Part shown: positions 53,913-61,626 of the stretch, piece after piece
How the letters are laid out: each line of letters begins with the position of its first letter
How positions within the stretch are numbered: position 1 is the stretch's first letter
Origin: Klebsiella africana
GTDB taxonomy: Bacteria > Pseudomonadota > Gammaproteobacteria > Enterobacterales > Enterobacteriaceae
DNA length: 64,000 bases
Direction of reading: 5' to 3'
NCBI RefSeq assembly: GCF_020526085.1
Contig: NZ_CP084874.1
Span: forward strand, 3,038,001-3,102,000
Program-made: the position numbers and the translations under genes
The notes under the pieces: generated by a model
Told to the model about the DNA's origin: nothing
Seen by the model: the letters and a program-made list of their open reading frames with translations, nothing else
The model's database searches: none

Positions 53913-53931
53913 TTTTCAACCCACCACATAA

Positions 53932-53951
53932 TACTGAATATATATACAGTA
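53932..53951 (-). promoter_or_regulatory. LexA box of umuDC
   Basis: TACTGAATATATATACAGTA: CTG-N10-CAG with an alternating A/T centre, one of the strongest forms of the site. Confidence 0.93.
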
Positions 53952-54125
53952 GTTTTGCCGGTTTTGTCGGTCAATATAGGCGCTGGCTATCAATCGCTAG
54001 CACTGAGATAACTCCTTGATGTCACTAAAGGTCGCTTTCGGCGGTGGCGAACCGTTTGTTGCTTTTGCGCACAGCCCGGTCGCCGCGCGAGGTGGCGGAT
54101 GAGAAGCGCCGCGGCATTCGCTTGA

Positions 54126-54145
54126 CACTGTACATTAATACAGTA
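54126..54145 (+). promoter_or_regulatory. LexA box of the dinI-like gene
   Basis: CACTGTACATTAATACAGTA with core CTG-N10-CAG (54128-54143). It overlaps a TTGACA -35 hexamer (54122-54127), so LexA would block polymerase. Confidence 0.88.
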
Positions 54146-54182
54146 AAACTATCGCCCGCGATCAGCATACAGAGGACAGAAG

Positions 54183-54425
54183 ATGTTTGTGGAACTGATT
54201 TATGACAAGCGCAATTTTGCCGGGTTGCCGGGCGCCAGAGAGACCATTCTTAACGAGCTGACCAAACGCATGCAGCGCATTTTTCCGGAGGCGGAAGTGC
54301 GCGTGAAGCCGATGATGACGCTGCCCGCGATCAATACCGACGCCAGCAAGCATGAAAAAGAGCTGATCAGCCGCACGGTGCAGGAGATGTTTGAAGAGGC
54401 GGATATGTGGCTCACTGAAGAGTGA
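54183..54425 (+). CDS. DinI-family protein (MsgA-like)
   Basis: 80 aa. MFVELIYDKRNFAGLPGA and the acidic helix VQEMFEEADMW closely resemble Salmonella MsgA/ImpC more than E. coli DinI. DinI proteins mimic DNA and bind RecA filaments, tuning LexA and UmuD cleavage. The LexA box and its place next to umuDC fit a Pol V regulator. Symbol left blank because dinI versus msgA naming is unsettled. Confidence 0.9.
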   Translation: MFVELIYDKRNFAGLPGARETILNELTKRMQRIFPEAEVRVKPMMTLPAINTDASKHEKELISRTVQEMFEEADMWLTEE

Positions 54426-54533
54426 TGCCGCCTATCGTTCGCGGCAGCCATCTCTTTAAGAGCTTTCCCGGATGTGGCAGAGCAGCGGGCAACAGTACAA
54501 TAGCGGCGGTTGCAGACTGGCAATGCAACCTTC

Positions 54534-54572
54534 GCTCACCTGCTGGCTCTTGCATACGGCCAGCAGGTGAGC
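54534..54572. other. Long perfect stem-loop after the dinI-like gene
   Basis: A 14-bp perfect stem, GCTCACCTGCTGGC pairing with GCCAGCAGGTGAGC, with an 11-base loop, lies in the 183-bp gap before the convergent glycosyltransferase gene. There is no U-run on either side. It could be a factor-assisted bidirectional terminator or a repeat-family element. Confidence 0.6.
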
Positions 54573-54608
54573 TTCCCGGGCATGCCTGCTGGCCCTTCCT
54601 CATCGCCC

Positions 54609-55748
54609 TCACAGCGTCTCCGGTAGCGCCGCTATAATTTTATCCACCAGTTCGTGATGCTCATGCACCTTCCCGCATTTAACAATAATCTGTCTGGCGT
54701 TGTCATAGCCCGGGGCCCACAGCCGATTATTAAGCAGAACGTCCTTATAGACCGCGATCAGCGGTTTGTTCCACGCCGCCGCCATATGCACCACCGAGGT
54801 GTCCGGGGAGATAATCAGCTCCGCCTGGGCAATCAGCGCCATCGCATGGTGCAGCGTATTAAACGGGTTAATCACCACCTCCGGCGGCAGCGGGAGGCGG
54901 ATCTCGCGCCGGTGATCGAGCAGAATAACCGCCAGCTCCGGATGGCGAGCCCGCAGCTTGTCGAGCAGTTCGGCCAGCTGCGTCTGAGACAGGCTGCGGT
55001 CGGCGTGGCCGGCAAAAATATTAATCACCACTGCTTTTCCGCTTAGCGACGCCAGATACTGCGCAACCTCCTGCATAATTTGCCCGGGAACCGCCAGGTC
55101 GTAACCGTCCAGCCCGCGAGTGTCCAGTTTGAGATAATCGGCGATCAATGCGAATGTCTTCGTCACGTGCCAGCGCTGGCAGTCAAAATCAAACGAGTGG
55201 GAGTAGTGCTTAATCGATGGCCATTTATTAAACCCGAGCACTGATTTGGCTTTTATTTGTCGGAAAAGCCGCAGGCGATGCACGGGAATATCGAATAACG
55301 AAGGGTCAATAATAATATCGTACTTATTATTAGCCAGTTCATTAATAACATCACGAGGAACGTTATGGTTAAATTTACGCAAAAAATCGGCGGAATTGAC
55401 CGGTTCGGCTTCATAAATATGGCGGATCCGCGGGTTATAACGCATCACCTGGCTGTTGGATGTCGTTAGCAGAAAATCAACGATATAGCCTGACTCATGC
55501 AGGCATTTCACCAGCGCAGAGTCTACCACCACATCGCCGACCGCCCCCTCATTGCGCATCAGTAAGACGGTTTTCGCGGACGACAAATCCACCGGCTGAC
55601 GGCGTCGGCGATCCCAGAGCGCTTTCGCCACTCCCACCCGCAGGGCATTACGTACTTTCTTAGTAAAGTAATTTCGCCGTCTGTTGAGCTCCCTTATTTT
55701 ATTAAACTTCTTGCGTGGGGAACCCTGCATGGTTGCATCGTGCATCAT
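54609..55748 (-). CDS. Glycosyltransferase family 9 (heptosyltransferase-like)
   Basis: 379 aa from MMHDATMQGSPRKKF, with GAGG 5 nt upstream; the frame is open 30 codons further but that part is A/T-rich and non-homologous. GT-B fold: VLLMRNEGAVGDVVVDSALVKCL is the N-terminal nucleotide-sugar transferase motif (usually RxxxxGD), and SPDTSVVHMAAAWNKPLIAVY is the GT9 signature. It is likely to add heptose or another sugar to a surface glycan; acceptor unknown. The N-terminal half is A/T-rich with rare codons (AAT/TTA/ATA), a sign of transfer. It stands alone, away from the waa cluster. Confidence 0.82.
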   Translation of the reverse strand: MMHDATMQGSPRKKFNKIRELNRRRNYFTKKVRNALRVGVAKALWDRRRRQPVDLSSAKTVLLMRNEGAVGDVVVDSALVKCLHESGYIVDFLLTTSNSQVMRYNPRIRHIYEAEPVNSADFLRKFNHNVPRDVINELANNKYDIIIDPSLFDIPVHRLRLFRQIKAKSVLGFNKWPSIKHYSHSFDFDCQRWHVTKTFALIADYLKLDTRGLDGYDLAVPGQIMQEVAQYLASLSGKAVVINIFAGHADRSLSQTQLAELLDKLRARHPELAVILLDHRREIRLPLPPEVVINPFNTLHHAMALIAQAELIISPDTSVVHMAAAWNKPLIAVYKDVLLNNRLWAPGYDNARQIIVKCGKVHEHHELVDKIIAALPETL

Positions 55749-55991
55749 CCTAACCTCATTACGGCAATTATTAATATTCTGTGTCGTCCGATAGAGACTG
55801 AGCGAAATAAAAAAAGTTCGATTGAAAATAAAAATCATTCTTTTTTTTATTTACAAAACTCATCTGCGCCTGCGGGATTGCACCACAGCACTGTGAAGCA
55901 ATAATGAGTGAATAGTGAATTTCCTGGCCCACCGTTGGCAGGCTGGCGCAACAGCGCTAAGCTGGCTGCTTTATGATGTCAGGAGGACGCT

Positions 55992-56492
55992 ATGCTTGAA
56001 GCAGTAGAAGGTAATATCCACCAGCGGCTGTGCGCGCTGCTCGACGAGCACCGGGCGCGCTACCGGGTGATGGCGCACGACGCGGTCGGCCAGTGCGAAG
56101 CCGTCTCGGCGATCCGCGGCACCGCGCTTGGCCAGGGCGCGAAAGCGTTAGTCTGTAAAGTGAAAGGAAACGGCGTCAACCAGCATGTGCTGGCGATCCT
56201 CGCTGCCGATCGGCAGGCCGACCTCGCCAGCCTGGCCCGGCATATCGGCGGCAACAAAGCCTCGCTGGCCAGTCCGGCGGAAGTGGATGCCCTCACCGCC
56301 TGCGTGTTCGGTGCCATTCCCCCCTTCAGCTTCCATCCGTCGCTGCGGCTGGTGGCCGACCCGCTGCTGTTTGAGCGCTTTCCGCAAATCGCCTTTAACG
56401 CCGGACGCCTGGATCGGTCGATCATTCTCGATACCGAGGATTATTTACATATCGCCCGACCAGAGATCGTGACCTTTCGCCGCCTTAGCTAA
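55992..56492 (+). CDS. yeaK: Mischarged aminoacyl-tRNA deacylase YeaK
   Basis: 166 aa YbaK/ProX-type editing domain. [27 protein letters not shown] and [19 protein letters not shown] are near identical to E. coli YeaK, which clears Ser/Thr- and other mis-acylated tRNAs. AGGAGG before the ATG. Synteny with E. coli resumes here. Confidence 0.94.
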   Translation: MLEAVEGNIHQRLCALLDEHRARYRVMAHDAVGQCEAVSAIRGTALGQGAKALVCKVKGNGVNQHVLAILAADRQADLASLARHIGGNKASLASPAEVDALTACVFGAIPPFSFHPSLRLVADPLLFERFPQIAFNAGRLDRSIILDTEDYLHIARPEIVTFRRLS

Positions 56493-56608
56493 CCGGGCAT
56501 CCGCCCAGATTTCCGCCGCATGGCGTAAAAATCCTGTTTATTCACGCCACGATGCGTAGAGTAAGCGGGATATTTTTTGGCATTCTTTTTTGGCAAGGAC
56601 CTCTGTAC

Positions 56609-57055
56609 ATGTTTGATACCACCCTGTTGATCCTGCTGGGCCTGGCGGCGCTCGGCTTTATCAGCCATAACACCACCGTAGCGATCTCCATCCTCGTGTT
56701 GATTATCGTGCGCGTCACGCCGCTGAATACCTTCTTTCCCTGGATTGAGAAACAGGGGCTGACCGTTGGGATCATCATTCTGACCATCGGCGTGATGGCG
56801 CCTATCGCCAGCGGCACACTGCCGCCGTCAACCCTGATCCACTCCTTTATGAACTGGAAATCACTGCTGGCGATTGCGGTCGGGGTGTTTGTCTCGTGGC
56901 TCGGCGGGCGCGGTGTCTCCCTGATGGGCTCCCAGCCGCATCTGGTGGCCGGGCTGCTGGTCGGTACGGTACTCGGCGTTGCCCTGTTTCGCGGCGTCCC
57001 TGTCGGGCCGCTGATTGCCGCCGGGATCATCTCGCTGTTTATTGGGAAGTCGTAG
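56609..57055 (+). CDS. yeaL: DUF441 membrane protein YeaL
   Basis: 148 aa, the E. coli length, from [21 protein letters not shown]; an open frame 19 codons further upstream is non-homologous. Four hydrophobic segments; unknown function. Its end overlaps convergent yeaM by 17 bp. Confidence 0.93.
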   Translation: MFDTTLLILLGLAALGFISHNTTVAISILVLIIVRVTPLNTFFPWIEKQGLTVGIIILTIGVMAPIASGTLPPSTLIHSFMNWKSLLAIAVGVFVSWLGGRGVSLMGSQPHLVAGLLVGTVLGVALFRGVPVGPLIAAGIISLFIGKS

Positions 57056-57830
57056 CCAGGCTACCGTGATAGCGGCCCGGTGTCTGTCCGAGCCCTTTTT
57101 TAAACATGGTGATGAAGGCGGTGGTGGAATCGTAGCCCAGCGCCTGAGCCGTCTGCTGCACCGTCTGCCCACGGATCAGCAGCTGCAGGGCGAGGATCAG
57201 CTGCAGCTGATGGCGCCAGCGGCGAAAGCTCAGCCCCGTTTCGCGCACCACCAGACGGGCCAGATTCCGCTCGCTCATCGCGAACACCGCCGCCCACTGG
57301 CTCAGGGTCTGCCAGCGCGCCGGATCTTCGGCCATCATCGTCACCATTTGACGAATTTTCGGGTGGTTTGATACCGGCAGCTGCAGATGCTCCTGCGGTT
57401 GCCGGGGTAGCTCATCAAACAGAACCTGCACCAGCCGGGCCGTGGCGGGGGCGGCCAGCAACTCCCCGCCGCGCTCTGCCAGCGTAAGGATCAGCTCCCG
57501 CACCAGCGGCGAAATCTTTAACGTACAGCAGCGATCCGGCATCGGCGCGGCGCCCGGCTCGATGAACAGGAAGCATACCTGGGCGCCAGGCGTGGCGCGG
57601 TTACTGTGGGAAAGCTGTCCCGGAACCCACACCGCATACTGCGGCGGCACCATCCACATCGCGTTCTCTACCTCGCAGGTTAAGGCGCCGTGCAGGGCCA
57701 GGATCAATTGCCCCTTACGGTGGGAATGCGCCGGAATATACTGTTCCGCCTCCACTACCTGAATACGAAAGGCAATGGCCGATTCGTGGCCACTGTCCGG
57801 TTCATAACCATCCAGACCCAGTCCGATCAT
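57039..57830 (-). CDS. nimR: AraC-family repressor NimR (YeaM)
   Basis: 263 aa. N-terminal cupin ([17 protein letters not shown]) and C-terminal double HTH ([53 protein letters not shown]). E. coli YeaM represses the divergent efflux gene yeaN (nimT). A TAGCGA/TCGCTA inverted repeat (57846-57851 and 57891-57896) in the 100-bp spacer is a weak operator candidate. Confidence 0.9.
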   Translation of the reverse strand: MIGLGLDGYEPDSGHESAIAFRIQVVEAEQYIPAHSHRKGQLILALHGALTCEVENAMWMVPPQYAVWVPGQLSHSNRATPGAQVCFLFIEPGAAPMPDRCCTLKISPLVRELILTLAERGGELLAAPATARLVQVLFDELPRQPQEHLQLPVSNHPKIRQMVTMMAEDPARWQTLSQWAAVFAMSERNLARLVVRETGLSFRRWRHQLQLILALQLLIRGQTVQQTAQALGYDSTTAFITMFKKGLGQTPGRYHGSLATTSQ

Positions 57831-57930
57831 TGTGTTGTCCGATATTAGCGATAATCTGTCATTTTAGCTTGATTTAAACAGGGGACAAAGTCGCTATCGT
57901 AAGCCCCTCGTTAGTTACTTTGAGAATGAT

Positions 57931-59115
57931 ATGTCTTCTGTGATCTCCTCCACCGGCCGCCGCCCCGCGCTGCTGATTGCCGGTATCCTGCTCATCGCCA
58001 CCACCCTGCGCGTGGTCTTTACCGGCGCGGCACCGCTGCTGGACGCTATTCGTAGCGACTATGGCCTGACCACTGCCCAGACCGGGCTGCTTACTACCCT
58101 GCCGCTGCTGGCCTTTGGCCTTGTCTCACCGCTGGCGGCAGGGGTTGCCCGCCGGTTCGGCATGGAGCGTAGCCTGCTGCTGGCGATGCTGCTGATCTGC
58201 GCCGGCATTGCCCTGCGCTCCCTGCCCTCCGCTGCGCTGCTGTTTATCGGCACGGCGGTGATCGGCTGCGGCATTGCGCTGGGTAACGTGCTGCTGCCCG
58301 GGCTGATTAAGCGGGATTTCTCCCAGCATGTCGCGCGGATGACCGGCGCCTATTCCCTGACGATGGGCGGCGCGGCGGCGCTTGGCTCGGCGCTGGTGGT
58401 CCCCGTGGCGACGGCCGGATTCGGCTGGCGCGGGGCGCTGTTGCTGCTGATGGTCTTTCCGCTGCTGGCGATCCTCAGCTGGCTGCCGCAGTCCCGGCGC
58501 CGGGCAGAAACGCCATTGACCGGCTCAGGCGCCATACATAACCGGGGGATCTGGCGGTCGGCGCTGGCCTGGCAGGTGACGCTCTTCCTCGGCATCAACT
58601 CGCTGGTCTATTACGTGATTATCGGCTGGCTGCCGTCGATTCTGCAGAGTATGGGCTATAGCGAAGCGCAGGCCGGCTCGCTGCATGGCCTGCTGCAGCT
58701 GGCGACCGCCGCGCCCGGTCTGGCGATACCGTTGATCCTGCATCGGCTGCGCGATCAGCGCGGGATCGCCGTGCTGGTCGCCCTGATGTGCGCCATCAGC
58801 GCCGCCGGGCTGTGGCTGTTGCCTGAGCTGGCGATCGGCTGGACACTGCTGTTCGGCTTTGGCTCCGGAGCCACCATGATCCTCGGCCTGACGTTTATCG
58901 GCCTGCGCGCCAGCTCGGCGCATCAGGCAGCGGCGTTATCGGGAATGGCGCAGAGCGTCGGCTATCTGCTGGCCGCCTGCGGGCCGCCGCTGATGGGCAG
59001 GATCCACGATGCCAGTGGCGACTGGCATATCCCGCTGATGGCGGTGGCGCTGATTTCGCTGGTGATGGCGGTTTGCGGCGCCCTGGCCGGGCGCGACCGG
59101 GAAATTCACGCCTGA
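57931..59115 (+). CDS. nimT: MFS transporter NimT (YeaN), CynX-like 2-nitroimidazole exporter
   Basis: 394 aa (E. coli 393), twelve hydrophobic segments. TLRVVFTGAAPLLDAIRSDYGLTTAQTGLLTTLPLLAFGLVSPLA is the CynX/NimT N-terminal pattern. In E. coli overexpression gives 2-nitroimidazole resistance. Divergent from nimR. Confidence 0.92.
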   Translation: MSSVISSTGRRPALLIAGILLIATTLRVVFTGAAPLLDAIRSDYGLTTAQTGLLTTLPLLAFGLVSPLAAGVARRFGMERSLLLAMLLICAGIALRSLPSAALLFIGTAVIGCGIALGNVLLPGLIKRDFSQHVARMTGAYSLTMGGAAALGSALVVPVATAGFGWRGALLLLMVFPLLAILSWLPQSRRRAETPLTGSGAIHNRGIWRSALAWQVTLFLGINSLVYYVIIGWLPSILQSMGYSEAQAGSLHGLLQLATAAPGLAIPLILHRLRDQRGIAVLVALMCAISAAGLWLLPELAIGWTLLFGFGSGATMILGLTFIGLRASSAHQAAALSGMAQSVGYLLAACGPPLMGRIHDASGDWHIPLMAVALISLVMAVCGALAGRDREIHA

Positions 59116-59146
59116 AGATGACCGGCAGCGCCCGCTGCCGGTGGGT

Positions 59147-59839
59147 TTATTGTGCCGCGGCGCGAAGAAACGCCTGCACCAGCGGCGCGGGACGCCCGTC
59201 CAGCGCATGACGTTCATGCTGGAACAAGGTGGCGACAAAAAACGGGTGCGTCACCAGCTCGACGGCGCGGATCTCACCCTCCTCATCCCAGCCGGTGACG
59301 CGCAGATCGCCCTGCTCCAGCTCCGCCGCAAACGCGCTGCTCACGCCGTACCGGCAGTGGTAGCCCTCTTCAATGCTCTCCCGGCCATAGGCGCGGGCAA
59401 TCAGCGTATTCGCCCGCAGCTCGACGACGGCAGAGGTCTCCACCAGCGAGCAGCTGAGGGGAGCGATCACCATCCGCCCTTCACTGTCGGTTTCCGCATG
59501 TCCGGCGTCCTGCCAGCCGAGCACGTTGCGGGCGTATTCAATCACCGCATGCTGAAAGCCGCCGCAGGTGCCGAGGAAAGGAATGCTGTTTTCCCGGGCA
59601 TAGCGGATCGCGGTAAACGCGCCTTCCGGGTGACGATACGGGCTGCCGGGAACGACCCAGACGGCATCGTACTCCGCCAGCGCCTCGCCGGAGACAATCG
59701 ACGGGGTGGCGAGCCAGTCATATTTCACCGGCTGCTCCAGCACGGCGGCGGCATCGTCTATCGCCAGGGGAATAGCCTGATGGGCAACAATATCGGGGTG
59801 ATAATCGCCGACGAGGGCGAGGCGTAAAGGAGTATTCAT
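59147..59839 (-). CDS. Class I glutamine amidotransferase-like protein (CTP synthase C-domain relative)
   Basis: 230 aa from MNTPLRLALVGDYHPDIVAHQAI, AAGGA 7 nt upstream. It resembles the PyrG glutaminase domain alone: VPGSPYR, elbow nucleophile C92 in LGTCGGFQH, and the tail ELVTHPFFVATLFQHERHALDGRPAPLVQAFLRAA. PyrG has FHPE at the catalytic His-x-Glu; here the text is FQHE, so His is shifted by one and Gln takes its place. It may be a non-glutaminase derivative. It is not present between yeaN and yeaO in E. coli. Confidence 0.8.
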   Translation of the reverse strand: MNTPLRLALVGDYHPDIVAHQAIPLAIDDAAAVLEQPVKYDWLATPSIVSGEALAEYDAVWVVPGSPYRHPEGAFTAIRYARENSIPFLGTCGGFQHAVIEYARNVLGWQDAGHAETDSEGRMVIAPLSCSLVETSAVVELRANTLIARAYGRESIEEGYHCRYGVSSAFAAELEQGDLRVTGWDEEGEIRAVELVTHPFFVATLFQHERHALDGRPAPLVQAFLRAAAQ

Positions 59840-59984
59840 AGCAGGTTCCTTATGTCTGGACGAGACGGGCAGCACAAGGCACGTCAGAATAGCGATCCCC
59901 CCGGCGGAACACAATCCTTATTTTCACCCCGCCGTCGTGGCTGACGGGTGAGGTATACTGGAGCAAGCGCGTAAGGGAGAAAGA

Positions 59985-60494
59985 ATGAAAAGTAAGCTTT
60001 TGGTCAGCGCCTGCCTGATGGGATTCCAGGTGCGGTATAACGGTAGCGAGAAGGCACAGCTGGCGGCGACGCTGTCCCGCTGGCAGCAGGCGGAGCGGCT
60101 GGTGATCCACTGCCCGGAACTGGCGGCCGGTCTGCCTACACCTCGTCTGCCGGCGGAGATCGTCGGCGGCACCGGCGGGGATGTCCTTGCCGGGCGGGCA
60201 CGGATCGTGGAAAGTGATGGCCGCGACGTTACCGGACATTATCAGCTGGCCGCCTGGCTGGCGCTCCACGCCGCCCGGGAAGCGGGCTGTCAGGCTGCGT
60301 TACTCACCGACGGCAGCCCCACCTGCGGCAGCCAGTTTGTTTATGACGGTTCCTTTCGCGCACGACGCAAAGCGGGCGCTGGGGTCGCGGCCGAGCTGCT
60401 GCGCGCCCACGGCATCACGGTATTTTCCGACGGGCAAATCCCGCAGTTGCTCGCCTGGATGGCACAGAGGGAGCAGGATGATGATTCAGTGTAA
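59985..60494 (+). CDS. DUF523 family protein
   Basis: 169 aa. LLVSACLMGFQVRYNGSEKA (usually SACLLG-x-x-x-RY-x-G), DGSPTCGS and a C-terminal LLRAHGITVFSDGQIPQL are the family hallmarks; conserved cysteines C9 and the one in SPTCGS suggest a metal or redox site. Function unknown. It overlaps yeaO by 17 nt, so the two are coupled. Confidence 0.85.
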   Translation: MKSKLLVSACLMGFQVRYNGSEKAQLAATLSRWQQAERLVIHCPELAAGLPTPRLPAEIVGGTGGDVLAGRARIVESDGRDVTGHYQLAAWLALHAAREAGCQAALLTDGSPTCGSQFVYDGSFRARRKAGAGVAAELLRAHGITVFSDGQIPQLLAWMAQREQDDDSV

Positions 60495-60837
60495 ACGGGT
60501 GTATGACCCGCAGGAAAGCAGCGATGGCTATCGGGTGCTGGTCGATCGTCTCTGGCCGCGGGGGCTCAAAAAAGAGGCGCTGGCCTGTGATGAATGGTGC
60601 AAGGCGTTGTCGCCTTCCACAGAGCTGCGAAAAGCCTTTCACGGCGAGGCGATCGATTTCACCCACTTCAGCCAGCGCTATCGTCAGGAGCTCGACACCC
60701 ATCGCGAAACAGGCCTGCGGCTGGCGGCGCTGGCGCAGCGCCAGCCACTGACGTTGCTATACGCTGCGAAGAACACCGAGCAGAATCATGCCCAGGTGCT
60801 GGCCGCCTGGCTGGCGGCCCTACCGGTTACGATTTAG
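60478..60837 (+). CDS. yeaO: DUF488 family protein YeaO
   Basis: 119 aa from the first of two adjacent ATGs (MMIQCKRVYDP, cf. E. coli MNIQCKRVYDP). SDGYRVLVDRLWPRGLKKEAL and TLLYAAKNTEQNHAQVL are diagnostic. Function unknown. It starts within the DUF523 gene and ends within the 3' end of convergent yoaF (11-bp overlap). Confidence 0.92.
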   Translation: MMIQCKRVYDPQESSDGYRVLVDRLWPRGLKKEALACDEWCKALSPSTELRKAFHGEAIDFTHFSQRYRQELDTHRETGLRLAALAQRQPLTLLYAAKNTEQNHAQVLAAWLAALPVTI

Positions 60838-61066
60838 CCGGATGGTCCCGGCGCCACAGCGCCCACTCGTCAAGAGTTTCGCCGCTGGGCAGTTTGCACT
60901 GGGTGCTGACGCCCTGCGGCGTTTGCACCGGCACCCGGGTACCGCCGGATTGCTGACAGTACACTGCCGCGGGATTGGGCATGCCGATGGTTTTCGTCGG
61001 CGCAGTGGGCTGCGGCTGGGCACAGCCGGCCAGCGCCAGGGGCAAAATAGCCAGTAACTTTTTCAT
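60827..61066 (-). CDS. yoaF: DUF333 lipoprotein YoaF
   Basis: 79 aa. Lipobox LAGC15, then IGMPNPAAVYCQQSGGTRVPVQTPQGVSTQCKLPSGETLDEWALWRRDHP, the DUF333 pattern with two cysteines. Predicted outer-membrane lipoprotein of unknown role. It is the last host gene before the prophage. Confidence 0.9.
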   Translation of the reverse strand: MKKLLAILPLALAGCAQPQPTAPTKTIGMPNPAAVYCQQSGGTRVPVQTPQGVSTQCKLPSGETLDEWALWRRDHPAKS

Positions 61067-61139
61067 CTTTTCTCCCTTTCTTCAATGTCCGGTAATTTTA
61101 CCCCTAATCTTCACGTTTTCTCCATCTTGCCTGCACTTT

Positions 61140-61237
61140 TGCCCCGTAGAGTAGCCCCTGTTCTCGAACTGACCAGAGAACAGATCATTCCATAATCAAT
61201 GAGTTTTTCCCCGTCGCCCCCGACGGGGCTTTTTTTT
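61140..61237 (+). ncRNA. Candidate small RNA beside the prophage edge
   Basis: A perfect hairpin CTGTTCTC / GAGAACAG (61158-61165 with 61176-61183) is followed by an A/T-rich single-stranded stretch and a strong intrinsic terminator, CCCCGTCG-CCCC-CGACGGGG plus eight T (61209-61237). No reading frame fits. This is the shape of an Hfq-type sRNA. The sequence is not one I recognise, and the promoter is unclear. Confidence 0.45.
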
Positions 61238-61250
61238 GGGATTTAATAAA

Positions 61251-61274
61251 TTGAAATAAAAGGATTTATTTCAA
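61251..61274. repeat. Perfect 10-bp inverted repeat near the prophage end
   Basis: TTGAAATAAA-AGGA-TTTATTTCAA lies between the sRNA-like terminator and the ogr terminator. It is a possible phage attachment or protein-binding site. Confidence 0.5.
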
Positions 61275-61304
61275 AAGTGTCCACATATCGACCACATTGA
61301 CAAG

Positions 61305-61335
61305 AATAGCCCCCTTCCAGGGGGGCTATTTTTAT
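61305..61335. terminator. Terminator at the ogr 3' end
   Basis: AATAGCCCCC / GGGGGCTATT with a 6-base loop. The T-run is best on the plus strand (CTATTTTTAT), but the near-symmetrical stem can also stop ogr transcripts. Confidence 0.7.
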
Positions 61336-61583
61336 ACTGCAAGACTAAGTTGACTGTTCCCGTAATGAGAAGCCGGGAAAGCGTCGCCGGGGATGAATCC
61401 TGGCGGCAATGGATCTGCGCTGGTTGAGCGCTTCGTTACTCTGCGCTCTACGGTGTTAAGTGTCGTGAATGACTCACTGCATTCAAGATTCTGGCATTGA
61501 TGATATTGCCGGATGGTGAACTCGCTTAACCGGCGGCTGGTGCGGGTACGGGCGTTTGCGCCGCAGTAGGGACAAACAAACAT
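61332..61583 (-). CDS. ogr: Phage late-gene activator Ogr/Delta
   Basis: 83 aa from MFVCPYCGANARTRTSRRLSEFTIRQYHQCQNLECSESF (P2 Ogr 72 aa). Zinc-finger cysteines C-x2-C (C4, C7) and C-x4-C (30, 35) match. It activates phage late promoters by contacting RNA polymerase alpha. A frame 21 codons longer was rejected. Confidence 0.92.
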   Translation of the reverse strand: MFVCPYCGANARTRTSRRLSEFTIRQYHQCQNLECSESFTTLNTVERRVTKRSTSADPLPPGFIPGDAFPASHYGNSQLSLAV

Positions 61584-61626
61584 GATGATCTCCCATAGGG
61601 AGTTGAACTCACGCCTATTATGGCCG

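Larger units (their letters stand above)
61067..61331. other. Host-prophage junction region (265 bp)
   Basis: It separates host yoaF from phage ogr. It contains a two-hairpin sRNA-like unit, a perfect 10-bp inverted repeat and a terminator (own entries). The attachment core should lie here, but the other prophage end is outside the window, so it cannot be fixed. Confidence 0.6.
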
